A stretch of DNA of 64,000 nt from Shinella zoogloeoides. GTDB taxonomy: Bacteria; Pseudomonadota; Alphaproteobacteria; Rhizobiales; Rhizobiaceae. The notes under the pieces are model-generated. The model saw only the letters and a program-made list of their open reading frames with translations. It did not search any database and was not told where the DNA came from. The stretch is from NCBI RefSeq assembly GCF_020883495.1, contig NZ_CP086610.1, positions 1,035,501 to 1,099,500 on the forward strand, in the 5' to 3' direction. A program made the position numbers and the translations under genes. How positions within the stretch are numbered: position 1 is the stretch's first letter; each line of letters starts with the position of its first letter. This document shows, piece after piece, positions 51,187-61,094 of this stretch.

Positions 51187-51636
51187 GTGAGCGAAGTCCT
51201 CTTCTACCACCTGACGGAATCCAAGCTCGAAGACGCGCTGCCGCCGCTGCTCGACAAGAGCCTCGAACGCGGCTGGCGCGTCGTCGTGCAGGCGGGGGAT
51301 GCCGAGCGCCGCGACGCGCTCGACACGCATCTCTGGACCTTCCGTGAGGACAGCTTCCTGCCGCACGGCACGGACGAGCAGGCGTTCCCGGCCGAGCAGC
51401 CCGTGCTCCTGACGACGACGCCGGACAACCCGAACGCCGCCACCGTCCGCTTCCTCGTCGCTGGCGCCGAACCGCCGCCGCTCGAGGCCTACGAGCGCGT
51501 GATCTTCATGTTCGACGGCTACGATCAGGCCGAGGTGGAGACCGCGCGCGGGCACTGGAAGCGCCTGAAAGGCGAGGGGCATCAGCTGACCTACTGGCAG
51601 CAGAACGGCGACGGGCGCTGGATGAAGAAGGCGTAA
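51187..51636 (+). CDS. holC: DNA polymerase III subunit chi
   Basis: 149-aa chi subunit that joins the clamp loader (through psi) to single-strand binding protein. VSEVLFYHLTESKLEDALPPLLDKSLERGWRVVVQAG and LWTFREDSFLPHG are chi motifs. GTG start at 51187, a few nt past the pepA stop; the spacing suggests co-transcription, an arrangement also found in E. coli (pepA-holC). Confidence 0.92.
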   Translation: MSEVLFYHLTESKLEDALPPLLDKSLERGWRVVVQAGDAERRDALDTHLWTFREDSFLPHGTDEQAFPAEQPVLLTTTPDNPNAATVRFLVAGAEPPPLEAYERVIFMFDGYDQAEVETARGHWKRLKGEGHQLTYWQQNGDGRWMKKA

Positions 51637-51741
51637 CGGCGGAGCGCGGCCCGATTGTTCGCACAAGACCGCTCCCGCCTGCGACAGGGCGCGCGCGACG
51701 GTCTCCGTCAAGCGTACAAGGGCGTTTTCGCGACTTGCATG

Positions 51742-51786
51742 CCCTGTCGCGAAACTTTGATTTGAATCGGGATTTTGCGACAAGGG
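51742..51786. repeat. GTCGC inverted repeat before the serine hydrolase
   Basis: CCCTGTCGC-G-AAA on the left mirrors TTT-T-GCGACAAGGG on the right, interrupted by 22 nt. It ends 14 nt before the start codon. No T-tract; could be an operator or part of a hairpin after holC. Confidence 0.45.
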
Positions 51787-51799
51787 TTCGGGGGTATTC

Positions 51800-52810
51800 A
51801 TGCGGGAGATTATCTTCGCCATCATCGCCTTAGTCTCGCTTTCCCTGGCTGGAAATGCAGGCGCACAGTCTTGGCAGAAAGCCGATCCTGCAGCTTCCGG
51901 CTGGTCTGTCGATGGGTTGGAGGCAGCTCAGGACTATGCCGCCACCCTGAAGCCTACGGCCGTCATGGTGGTGCAGGATGGCAAGGTGATCGCCAGTTGG
52001 GGGGATGTATCCCGTAAGGTAAATGTCGCTTCCGTCCGCAAGAGCCTGCTAAGCGCGCTTTACGGGATCGCGGTTTCGGACGGCCGTATCGATCTCGCCA
52101 GCAGACTTGCCGATCTCGGCATTGACGACAAGCGTCCGGTCCTCACGGCGGCCGAGAAGCAGGCGACCGTGCGCGACCTGCTCATGGCACGATCGGGAAT
52201 CTACCACGGCGCTGCCTATGAAACTGCCGATATTCGCCAGAAGCGTCCGGAGCGCGGCAGTCACGCCCCCGGCTCGTTCTGGTTCTACAACAATTGGGAT
52301 TTCAACGCGCTCGGCACGATCTACCGACAGCAGACCGGAGAGGATATTTTCCAGAGTTTCGCGCAGCGCATCGCCAGGCCGATCGGTATGGAAGACTTTT
52401 CGGCGCATGACGGAAGTTATTCCCTCGAAAAATCATCGGTCCATCCGGCCTATCCCTTCGCCATGAGCGCTCGCGATCTTGCGCGTTTCGGACAGCTTTT
52501 CCTCAATGGCGGCCAGTGGAATGGCCAGCAGATTGTTCCCGCCGCTTGGGTGCGGGAATCGACCACGGCGCTGTCGCAGCCATCCGACCACAATAGCGGT
52601 TACGGTTATATGTGGTGGACGCTGCGCAGCGATCATTGGGGGCAGGGCGGTGCGTTCAATGCCGGCTATGGCGGACAGGTCGTTGCCTATGTGCCGGAAA
52701 AGCGGCTCGTGATCGTGCAGACCGTGGACCCGGGCCAGAACAGGCGCGGCATCGAAATGCGAGATTTCTTCCAACTCATGCGCAAGATCGCCGCGGCCGC
52801 GCCGCGATGA
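51800..52810 (+). CDS. secreted serine hydrolase, beta-lactamase/DD-peptidase family
   Basis: 336 aa with a signal peptide (MREIIFAIIALVSLSLAGNAGA before QSW). The SxxK motif is Ser-Val-Arg-Lys in VASVRKSLL, YNN in FWFYNNWDFN is the second motif, and the GYGGQVV region near 295 stands at the place of the third. This class covers class C-like penicillin-binding proteins, esterases and D-amino-acid peptidases; a true beta-lactamase role cannot be concluded. GC is visibly lower than in neighbours, and it is flanked by inverted repeats with GTCGC. Confidence 0.85.
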   Translation: MREIIFAIIALVSLSLAGNAGAQSWQKADPAASGWSVDGLEAAQDYAATLKPTAVMVVQDGKVIASWGDVSRKVNVASVRKSLLSALYGIAVSDGRIDLASRLADLGIDDKRPVLTAAEKQATVRDLLMARSGIYHGAAYETADIRQKRPERGSHAPGSFWFYNNWDFNALGTIYRQQTGEDIFQSFAQRIARPIGMEDFSAHDGSYSLEKSSVHPAYPFAMSARDLARFGQLFLNGGQWNGQQIVPAAWVRESTTALSQPSDHNSGYGYMWWTLRSDHWGQGGAFNAGYGGQVVAYVPEKRLVIVQTVDPGQNRRGIEMRDFFQLMRKIAAAAPR

Positions 52811-52876
52811 GCGATCACTCGTCGCGAAACCCTAAAGTCCGCGAGGCCTGAATTGTCATCTGTTCTCCAGCAAAAG

Positions 52877-52908
52877 TTCCGTCGCAAAATAGGAGCTTTG
52901 CGACGGAA
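52877..52908. terminator. perfect 12-bp inverted repeat after the hydrolase, terminator-like
   Basis: TTCCGTCGCAAA mirrors TTTGCGACGGAA over an 8-nt loop. The minus strand is followed by CTTTTG, so it best serves the minus-strand sugar dehydrogenase; it shares the GTCGC core with the repeat at 51742. Confidence 0.55.
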
Positions 52909-52944
52909 TGTACGCCCGTTTCGGGTAGGCAAGAAGCCCCGCCC

Positions 52945-53871
52945 TCAATCGTAAAACGCTTCCACGAACTTGCGCCGCCCCAGCATGAACGCATCGGCGA
53001 CATGGCGCAGCGGGGCGAGGTCGACGTCGGACTGGCCGGCTTTTACGATCTCGGCGAAGCGTCTGTAGAGCATCGGATATTCCTGCTCCGGCTCGTCATG
53101 CACCAGCTTACCGTCGATGGAGAGTTTTGCGCCGCCTTCCGACAGCACCATCTCGCCGGCATCCGTCTTCGCGACGATGTCCCAGCTCTGCTTGCCGGTC
53201 TGGCGCCAGTCGAATTCGGCGGCAAGGTCGAGGCCCTTCGCGTCGGAGAAGGTCATTGCGGCGGCGATGGGGGCGTCGCGGTTTTCCGGGAATTCCAGCG
53301 TCGCGGCGGTGATGAAGGCCGGGCGCGGCAGGATGTGGGTGACGATGGAGAGCGCGTTGATGCCCGGATCGAACACGCCGAGGCCGCCGGCCTGCCAGAT
53401 CCATTCCTGATTCGGGTGCCAGTGGCGCACGTCTTCCTTCCAGATCACCCGCATGGAGCGGATCGTCGTGCCGGCGAGGAAGGTCTTCGCGGCCTCGACG
53501 GCCGGCGCATAGCGCGAATGCCAGCTTGCGAAGAGCGACAGGCCCCTGGCGGCGGCGAGCGCCTCGAGGTCGGCGACCTCGGAAAGCGTTGCGCCCGGCG
53601 GCTTTTCGAGAAAGACGTGCTTGCCGGCGGAAAGCGCCTTCTCGGCGGCCTCGTAGCGATATTGCGGCGGCATGCAGAGCGAGACGGCGTCGATGGCCGG
53701 CACGGCGGCCAGCATCTCGTCGATGGACTTGAAATTGTCGATGCCGTCGACCGTGCCGTGGCGGCTGGCGGCGGCGATCAGCCTGTAATCGCCGTTCTTC
53801 GCGACGGCCGGAAGATGCTGGTCGCGCACGATCTTGCCGACGCCGACGATTGCGAGATTGATCGGTGACAT
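52945..53871 (-). CDS. Gfo/Idh/MocA-family sugar 1-dehydrogenase (L-arabinose/D-galactose type)
   Basis: 308-aa NAD(P)-dependent oxidoreductase. It has the cofactor fold GVGKIVRDQHLPAVAKNGDY, the EKPPGATL motif with catalytic Lys, and WKEDVRHWHPNQEWIW plus GGLGVFDPGINALSIVTHILPRP. These long stretches closely resemble the L-arabinose 1-dehydrogenase of Azospirillum brasilense and D-galactose 1-dehydrogenases, which oxidise the sugar to a lactone (a non-phosphorylative route). Start at 53871 has GGTGGAGAC upstream. No lactonase or dehydratase genes are near. Confidence 0.82.
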   Translation of the reverse strand: MSPINLAIVGVGKIVRDQHLPAVAKNGDYRLIAAASRHGTVDGIDNFKSIDEMLAAVPAIDAVSLCMPPQYRYEAAEKALSAGKHVFLEKPPGATLSEVADLEALAAARGLSLFASWHSRYAPAVEAAKTFLAGTTIRSMRVIWKEDVRHWHPNQEWIWQAGGLGVFDPGINALSIVTHILPRPAFITAATLEFPENRDAPIAAAMTFSDAKGLDLAAEFDWRQTGKQSWDIVAKTDAGEMVLSEGGAKLSIDGKLVHDEPEQEYPMLYRRFAEIVKAGQSDVDLAPLRHVADAFMLGRRKFVEAFYD

Positions 53872-53885
53872 GTCTCCACCCTCAT

Positions 53886-53898
53886 TTGTATGATAAAT
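53886..53898. promoter_or_regulatory. possible GntR/FCD-type operator upstream of the sugar dehydrogenase
   Basis: TTGTATGATAAAT lies 15 nt before the start codon and resembles the palindrome TTGTATGATACAA used by sugar-acid regulators of the GntR family. One half differs. The rest of 53872-54119 (divergent promoters) shows nothing clear. Confidence 0.3.
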
Positions 53899-54119
53899 CG
53901 GACGCTGTTGTAGCAGAACCTTCGGCGGCGGCAAGGCCGCCTTTGCGCGGCGCGTTGCCTATCGTTTGTGCAATTGCCCGAAAGCCGTATTCGTCTTTCG
54001 TCTAATGCGGGCGCTGAGGCCGGGAAAACCGGGCTTCAGACTTGAAACCAGCCTTGAAATCGGCACTCTGGCTGTGCTTGGCACCAAACCAATAACACGC
54101 CACGCGGGGAGGAGTTCTC

Positions 54120-54695
54120 ATGAAGACGCTGCTGGTTTTCAGCCGGCTGATCGATGCTGTCACGGAAAATATCGGCAAGGCCGTCGGCTGGCTGATCCTG
54201 ATCGCCGTCCTTGTCAGCGCCGGAAACGCCATCGTCCGGAAGGTTTTCAACACGTCGTCGAATGCCTGGCTCGAGGCGCAATGGTATCTGTTCGGGGGCG
54301 CCTTCATGCTGGCCGCCGCCTATACGCTGGCCCAGAACGAGCATATCCGCATCGACGTCGTCTACGGCAAGTTCTCCCGCCGGGTGCAGCACTGGATCGA
54401 CCTCCTCGGCCATTGCCTGTTTCTCATGCCCTTCGTGCTGCTGATGGTCTATTTCCTCGTGCCCTATGTGACGATGTCCTTCCGCTCGGGTGAGGTTTCG
54501 TCCAGCGCCGGCGGCCTGATCGTCTGGCCGGCCAAGGCCATCCTGCTCGGCGGCTTCGTTCTTCTCGCCTTCCAGGGCGTATCGGAGATCATCAAGAAGA
54601 TCGCCATCATGCGTGGCGATATGGAGGATCCGACGCCTTACGTGCCGGCCCATGCCCCGCTCGACACCGTTGTCGCAGAGGAGAAGGGCGCATGA
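54120..54695 (+). CDS. TRAP transporter small permease (DctQ type)
   Basis: 191-aa inner-membrane protein with four helices; the EAQWYLFGGAFMLAAAYTLAQNEHIRIDVVYGKFS segment is the DctQ signature. The C-terminus is a polar 25-residue tail. GGGGAGGAG precedes the start. Overlaps dctM by 4 nt (ATGA). With the large permease and a periplasmic binding protein it forms a sodium-driven uptake system for organic acids. Confidence 0.9.
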   Translation: MKTLLVFSRLIDAVTENIGKAVGWLILIAVLVSAGNAIVRKVFNTSSNAWLEAQWYLFGGAFMLAAAYTLAQNEHIRIDVVYGKFSRRVQHWIDLLGHCLFLMPFVLLMVYFLVPYVTMSFRSGEVSSSAGGLIVWPAKAILLGGFVLLAFQGVSEIIKKIAIMRGDMEDPTPYVPAHAPLDTVVAEEKGA

Positions 54696-56473
54696 TCGAG
54701 TTCATTGCGGAAAACCTCGCGCCGATCATGTTCATGTCGCTGATCGTGTTCCTGCTGCTCGGCTATCCGGTGGCATTCGCGCTCGCGGCGAACGGCCTGC
54801 TCTTCTTCGTCATCGGCGTGGAGCTTGCGCCGCTGTCCGATTCGATCAACCTCTCCTGGCCGCTGCTTAACGCCATGCCGGAACGGCTATGGGGGGTGAT
54901 GTCGAACGACACATTGCTCGCCATCCCGTTCTTCACATTCATGGGGATCGTGCTCGAACGCTCGGGCATGGCCGAAGACCTGCTCGACACGATCGGCCAG
55001 CTCTTCGGTCCCATCCGCGGCGGCCTTGCCTATGCGGTCATCTTCGTCGGCGCGCTGCTGGCGGCCACGACGGGTGTCGTCGCGGCCTCGGTCATCGCCA
55101 TGGGCCTCATCTCCCTGCCGATCATGCTGCGCTACGGCTATGACCGGTCGATCGCCTCGGGCGTCATCGCCGCCTCCGGCACGCTCGCGCAGATCATCCC
55201 GCCCTCGCTCGTCCTCATCGTGCTTGCCGACCAGCTCGGCCGCTCGGTCGGCGACATGTATGCCGGCGCGCTCATCCCGGGCCTCGTGCTGACGGGCCTC
55301 TACATGGGCTACATCCTGCTGATGACCTTCCTGAAGCGGGATTCCATGCCGGCGCTGCCGCTGGAGGCGCGTTCGCTCGGCTCCGGCGTGACCTCGCTCG
55401 CCATCGCCCTGATCGTCGCGGCGGGCTTTGCCTATGCCGCCCATGTCTATCTCGCCCCGACCCATGGCGAGAATGCCGACATTCTCGGCGCGACCGTCGG
55501 CGTCGCCTTCATCTATGTGGTGGCGGTCGTCGACAAGGCGCTCAACATCAACATGATGTCGCGGCTTGCCCAGCAGGTCATCATCGTGCTCATCCCGCCG
55601 CTGGCGCTGATCTTCCTCGTGCTCGGCACCATCTTCCTCGGCATCGCGACGCCCACGGAGGGCGGGGCCATGGGCGCGGTCGGCGCGCTCGCCATGGCGG
55701 CCGCCAAGGGGCGGCTCAACATGGAGGTGATCCGCGCGGCGCTCACCTCCACGACGCGTCTTTCGGCCTTCGTGCTCTTCATCCTCATCGGCGCGCGCGT
55801 CTTCTCGCTCACCTTCTACGGCGTGAACGGGCATCTGTGGGTGGAGCACCTTCTGGTCTCCATGCCGGGCGGCGAGACGGGCTTCCTGATCGCGGTGAAC
55901 GTGCTGGTCTTCTTCCTGGCGTTCTTCCTCGATTTCTTCGAGCTTGCCTTCATCATCGTGCCGCTGCTGGCGCCGGCCGCCGACAAGCTCGGCATCGACC
56001 TCATCTGGTTCGGCGTGCTGCTCGGCATCAACATGCAGACGAGCTTCATGCATCCGCCCTTCGGCTTCGCGTTGTTCTACCTGCGCTCGGTCGCGGCCAA
56101 GGTGCCCTATCTCGACAGGGTGACGGGCAAGATGACCGCGCCGGTGACGACGGGGCAGATCTATTGGGGCGCGGTGCCCTTCGTCGGCATCCAGATCCTT
56201 ATGGTGGCGCTGACCATTCTCTTCCCGGGCATGGTCATGCACTACAAGGGCGAGGGCACCGGCATCGATCCGGCGACCATCAAGATCGAGGTTCCGGGCT
56301 TCGGCGCCGACGGCGGTCTTCCGGGGCTGGGCCTGCCCGATGACGGCGGCCTCGGCCTGCCGGGCGGCCTGCAGCTTCCCGCCGGCAATCCGCTGGAGGG
56401 CGGCGAGAAGCCCGCCGAGGGTGGAGCCGAAAAGCCCGCCACGGATCTCTCCACGCCGCCGTCCTTCAACTGA
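54692..56473 (+). CDS. TRAP transporter large permease (DctM type) with unusual C-terminal tail
   Basis: 593 aa, about 12-15 helices, carrying the DctM hallmarks VFLLLGYPVAFALAANG, LDTIGQLFGPIRGGLAYAVIFVGALLAATTGVVAASVIAMG, SGTLAQIIPPSLVLIVL, and GIATPTEGGAMGAVGAL. The last 70 residues after the final helix are Gly/Pro/Glu-rich (LPGLGLPDDGGLGLPGGLQL, then GGEKPAEGG), an extension I do not expect in most DctM proteins and likely disordered. Followed by a terminator; the binding protein gene faces it. Confidence 0.9.
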   Translation: MIEFIAENLAPIMFMSLIVFLLLGYPVAFALAANGLLFFVIGVELAPLSDSINLSWPLLNAMPERLWGVMSNDTLLAIPFFTFMGIVLERSGMAEDLLDTIGQLFGPIRGGLAYAVIFVGALLAATTGVVAASVIAMGLISLPIMLRYGYDRSIASGVIAASGTLAQIIPPSLVLIVLADQLGRSVGDMYAGALIPGLVLTGLYMGYILLMTFLKRDSMPALPLEARSLGSGVTSLAIALIVAAGFAYAAHVYLAPTHGENADILGATVGVAFIYVVAVVDKALNINMMSRLAQQVIIVLIPPLALIFLVLGTIFLGIATPTEGGAMGAVGALAMAAAKGRLNMEVIRAALTSTTRLSAFVLFILIGARVFSLTFYGVNGHLWVEHLLVSMPGGETGFLIAVNVLVFFLAFFLDFFELAFIIVPLLAPAADKLGIDLIWFGVLLGINMQTSFMHPPFGFALFYLRSVAAKVPYLDRVTGKMTAPVTTGQIYWGAVPFVGIQILMVALTILFPGMVMHYKGEGTGIDPATIKIEVPGFGADGGLPGLGLPDDGGLGLPGGLQLPAGNPLEGGEKPAEGGAEKPATDLSTPPSFN

Positions 56474-56495
56474 GGACGGCAGGAACCGCATGAAG

Positions 56496-56521
56496 AAGGG
56501 CCGGCGCAAGCCGGCCCTTTT
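56496..56521 (+). terminator. terminator after dctM
   Basis: AAGGGCCGGC and GCCGGCCCTT with a GCAA tetraloop, then TT. Confidence 0.85.
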
Positions 56522-56562
56522 GCGTTCGAAGGGCCGACGCCGGACAAGCAAAAAATCCCAAG

Positions 56563-56596
56563 AAAAAACCCCGGGGCAGCGATGCCCCGGGGTTTT
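56563..56596 (-). terminator. terminator after dctP
   Basis: AAAACCCCGGGGC and GCCCCGGGGTTTT with a 6-nt loop; on the minus strand TTTTTTCTT follows. Confidence 0.88.
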
Positions 56597-56618
56597 CCGT
56601 TCCGTCCCGGATGATTGC

Positions 56619-57806
<1,188 letters not shown>

Positions 57807-57918
57807 TCAAGCCGAGGGAACCAACATCCGGGAAGGCTCCCCTACGACTTTCGTCGTAAGGGTTTCCATTTGCTATCCGCCTGTTTTTTGAGCGTTTATC
57901 GAGGATGGGCGCGGCCGG

Positions 57919-59805
57919 TCAGCCGGCCATCGCCTCTTCGTATTCGGCCGAAAGCTCCAGCCACTGGTCCTCGGCTTCGCTCAGCTTGTCGACGGCCATG
58001 GAGCGCATCTTCGCCTTCTCCGCGGCCTTGGCCGGGTTCTTCTCGTAGAGCGCGGGATCTGCGAGTTCCGCATCAAGAAGCTGAATCTGCTTGTGCAGTT
58101 TTGCCGTCAAGGATTCGATTTCGCTGATCTTTTTCTTCAGCGGAGCGAATTGCGCGCGCCGGTCGGCATTGGCCTTGCGCAGCTCCGCCTTGTTGGCCTC
58201 GCCGCCGGCCGAGGCGGGCTTGTCCTTCTCGTCCTTCTTGCCGGACTGGACGATGAGGCTGCGATATTCCTCCATGTCGCCGTCGAACGATTTCACGGTG
58301 CCGTTGTTGACCAGCCAGAGCCGGTCCACCGTCGCCTCGATCAGGTGGCGGTCATGCGAGATGAGGATGACCGCGCCCTCATAATCGTTCAGCGCCTCGA
58401 TCAGCGCGCGGCGGCTGTCGATATCCAGATGGTTCGTCGGCTCGTCGAGGATGAGCAGGTTCGGCGCGTCGAAGGCCGCAAGGCCCATCAACAGGCGTGC
58501 CTTCTCGCCGCCGGAAAGGTCTTTTGCAGCGGTCGACATCTTCTCCGTCGCAAGGCCCATCTGGGCGACGCGGGCGCGCACCTTGGCTTCCGGCGCTTCC
58601 GGCATCAGCCGGCGCACATGCTCGACGGGCGACTGGTCGGGAATGAGGTCGTCGAGCTGGTGCTGGGCGAAGAAGCCGATCTTCAGCCCCGGCGCACGCT
58701 TGACGGCACCCGCCTCGGCTTCCAGCCGGCCGGAGATGAACTTGGCGAAGGTCGACTTGCCGTTGCCGTTCGAGCCGAGCAGCGCGATGCGGTCGTCATT
58801 GTCGATCCTGAGGTTGATCTGCTTGAGGATCGGCTTGCCCGGCGCATAGCCGACCGCGCCGCCCTCGATGGCGATGATCGGCGAGGCGGGCTGCTTTTCC
58901 GGCTCCGGAAAGGTGATCGGCTGCACATGCGTCTCGACCACGGCCGCGACCGTGCCCATGCGCTCCAGCGCCTTCACACGGCTCTGCGCCTGCTTGGCCT
59001 TGGTGGCCTTGGCCTTGAAGCGGTCGATGAAGCTTTGCAGGTGTTTGCGCGCGGCCTCGTTCTTGGCCTTCGCCTTCATCTGCAATTCGTCGGCCTCGGC
59101 CTTCTGGCGCTCGAACTGGTCGTAGGAGCCGCGATAGAAGGTCAGCTTCTGCTGGTCGAGATGCACGATGGCGTTGACGGCGGTGTTCAGCAGGTCTCGG
59201 TCGTGGCTGATGACGATGACGGTGTGCGGATAGCGCCGCACATAGTCTTCCAGCCAGAGCGTGCCTTCGAGGTCGAGATAGTTGGTCGGCTCGTCGAGCA
59301 GCAGCAGGTCCGGCTCGGAGAACAGCACAGCCGCCAGCGCCACGCGCATGCGCCAGCCGCCGGAAAAGCTTTTCGCCGGGCGCTGCTGGGCCTCATGGTC
59401 GAAGCCGAGGCCGGCAAGGATGCTCGCCGCGCGCGCTTCGGCCGAATGCGCGCCGATATCGGTCAGCCGCGTCTGGATTTCTGCGATGCGGTGCGGGTCG
59501 CTCGCCGTCTCGGCTTCCTTGAGGAGGCTCGCGCGCTCCTTGTCGGCGGCAAGCACGATCTCGATCAGGGATTCGTCCGTGCCCGGCGCTTCCTGCGCGA
59601 CCTGGCCGATGCGCGCGTTCTTCGGCAGCGAAATGGTGCCGGCTTCCGAGGCGAGCTGGCCGGTGATGACGCGGAACAGCGTGGACTTGCCGGTGCCGTT
59701 GCGGCCGACAAGACCCACTTTCACGCCGCTCGGCAGCGAAAGGGAGGCGTTATCGATGAGGAGACGCCCGGCAACGCGGGCGGTGAGGCCGGAAATCGTG
59801 ATCAT
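57919..59805 (-). CDS. ABC-F family ATPase (YheS/Uup-like)
   Basis: Soluble protein of two ATPase domains, no membrane part, 628 aa. NBD1: GLVGRNGTGKST, SGGWRMRVAL, LLLLDEPTNYLD; NBD2: LLGSNGNGKST, LSGGEKARLLMGL, LLILDEPTNHLD. Between them a charged linker (KAKATKAKQAQSRVKALERM), and at the end a coiled-coil C-tail. ABC-F proteins act on the ribosome exit site or help stalled translation; the subtype is not decided here. Start at 59805 (MITISGLTARVAG). Upstream 193 nt are the dctP promoter on the other side. Confidence 0.92.
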   Translation of the reverse strand: MITISGLTARVAGRLLIDNASLSLPSGVKVGLVGRNGTGKSTLFRVITGQLASEAGTISLPKNARIGQVAQEAPGTDESLIEIVLAADKERASLLKEAETASDPHRIAEIQTRLTDIGAHSAEARAASILAGLGFDHEAQQRPAKSFSGGWRMRVALAAVLFSEPDLLLLDEPTNYLDLEGTLWLEDYVRRYPHTVIVISHDRDLLNTAVNAIVHLDQQKLTFYRGSYDQFERQKAEADELQMKAKAKNEAARKHLQSFIDRFKAKATKAKQAQSRVKALERMGTVAAVVETHVQPITFPEPEKQPASPIIAIEGGAVGYAPGKPILKQINLRIDNDDRIALLGSNGNGKSTFAKFISGRLEAEAGAVKRAPGLKIGFFAQHQLDDLIPDQSPVEHVRRLMPEAPEAKVRARVAQMGLATEKMSTAAKDLSGGEKARLLMGLAAFDAPNLLILDEPTNHLDIDSRRALIEALNDYEGAVILISHDRHLIEATVDRLWLVNNGTVKSFDGDMEEYRSLIVQSGKKDEKDKPASAGGEANKAELRKANADRRAQFAPLKKKISEIESLTAKLHKQIQLLDAELADPALYEKNPAKAAEKAKMRSMAVDKLSEAEDQWLELSAEYEEAMAG

Positions 59806-59885
59806 GCCGGCTCTATAGAGCAATTCCTGCGAAAGTGCGAAGCGGTTTTGCGCGCGCAATCACGGGAAGATGCGGGCCGCGCCGC

Positions 59886-60965
59886 CTATGCCGCGTTGCC
59901 CGCCCGGTAGGTCCGGCCTGTCCGGTCGGCGACCTCGGCGGAGTAGATGCGCAGGGCGATGCCCGTTTCCCCCGCATAGGCGAGGGCCTGGTCCGCCTGA
60001 TCGTAGAGCATGATCGGGGATTTCGCCGAATCGCTCATCGAAACGCCGGCGGTCAGCGTCAGGAAGCCGGCCGGCAGTTCGCGATCCATGAAGGGGAAGG
60101 GCTTTTCCGCGACCCGCCCCGCCACGCGCCGGGCGATGTTGACGGCGATTTCGCGGTCCACATCGGACAGCAGCAGGCAGAAGAGGTCCGGCCCGGTGCG
60201 GGCGACGAAATCGTTTTTCTTGACCGACTGGCGGAAGATGGCGGCAAGGCGCTTCAGCGTCTTTTCCGCCGCGCCCGCCGGATGGGTCTCGGCAAACTCC
60301 CTGAGCTGCTCGACGCGGAAGAGCAGGAGCGCCGCGGTTTCCCCGGCCTCTTCCTGGAAGAACGGCTTCAAATGGCTGAGCAGGGCGGCATGGTTGGCTA
60401 GGCCCGTCACCGGGTCGTGGGTCAGGGCCTCGCGGCTGACGGAGAGGCCGGAGCGCAGGCCGTCGAGATGGGACTGGAGGTCCCCCATGCGGGCGGCGGC
60501 GGTCCGGTCGGAGCCGATAATGTCGCGGACCAGCGACAGCAGGCGCACCGCATCGCTGGAGAAGTCGGAAATGCCGAGCACGGGATCGCGGCTCATGCGC
60601 GCGGCGATTTCCTCCAGTTCCTGAATGGTCGCGGCGCGCTGGCGATGGTTCTCCTCCGCCGTGCGGGCGATTTCCGAAAGCAGCCGCACGGCCTCGCCGG
60701 CCGCCTGACCGGCGGCAAGCACATTATGGCTCGGCAGCGCGTGGCGCAGGGCGATGGCGTCGAGAGAGGCCTGATCGGGCGTCTTGCCGAGCGCGGCGAT
60801 CTCGCGCGCCACGCCCGCATTGCCGTTCAGCGCCTCGAACAGCAGCTCGTAATTGCGCGGCAGCGGCGCAATGCCGAAGCTGGCCATGACATGGGCGATG
60901 CGCGCCATGAGCGGCGGAACGGCCTGTGGTGCGTCTTTCGGGGCGGAGGTTGTTTTGCTGGTCAT
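59886..60965 (-). CDS. GGDEF-domain protein with degenerate active site
   Basis: 359 aa. An N-terminal helical region of about 180 residues (MARIAHVMASFGIAPLPRNYELLFEALNG...) precedes a GGDEF domain that starts at about 185 (REALTHDPVTGLANHAALLSHL). The motif reads GPDLF at 258-262 instead of GGDEF, so the metal/substrate residues Gly and Glu are lost. It is therefore probably not an active diguanylate cyclase and may act as a c-di-GMP or GTP sensor, or as a partner protein. No EAL domain or membrane helix. Codon use is normal, so it looks maintained, not a pseudogene. Confidence 0.85.
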   Translation of the reverse strand: MTSKTTSAPKDAPQAVPPLMARIAHVMASFGIAPLPRNYELLFEALNGNAGVAREIAALGKTPDQASLDAIALRHALPSHNVLAAGQAAGEAVRLLSEIARTAEENHRQRAATIQELEEIAARMSRDPVLGISDFSSDAVRLLSLVRDIIGSDRTAAARMGDLQSHLDGLRSGLSVSREALTHDPVTGLANHAALLSHLKPFFQEEAGETAALLLFRVEQLREFAETHPAGAAEKTLKRLAAIFRQSVKKNDFVARTGPDLFCLLLSDVDREIAVNIARRVAGRVAEKPFPFMDRELPAGFLTLTAGVSMSDSAKSPIMLYDQADQALAYAGETGIALRIYSAEVADRTGRTYRAGNAA

Positions 60966-61094
60966 GAAACGCCGTCGGCTGAAGGGCGCGGGCAGGAAGC
61001 CGCGCTCTGGAGGTTCTTGGGCGTAACTATCGGATTGCGCGGTTAATTTTGCGTGTGCTGGATTGCAGATTCAACCTGATCGATAGAGGGCTCG

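Noticed and set aside
51800..52810. Antibiotic-resistance beta-lactamase
   Set aside because: The SxxK and YNN motifs define only the wider serine hydrolase fold; the third motif is not that of known resistance enzymes.
58093..59910. Plus-strand frame of about 605 codons
   Set aside because: Antisense to the ABC-F gene with all four ATPase motifs.
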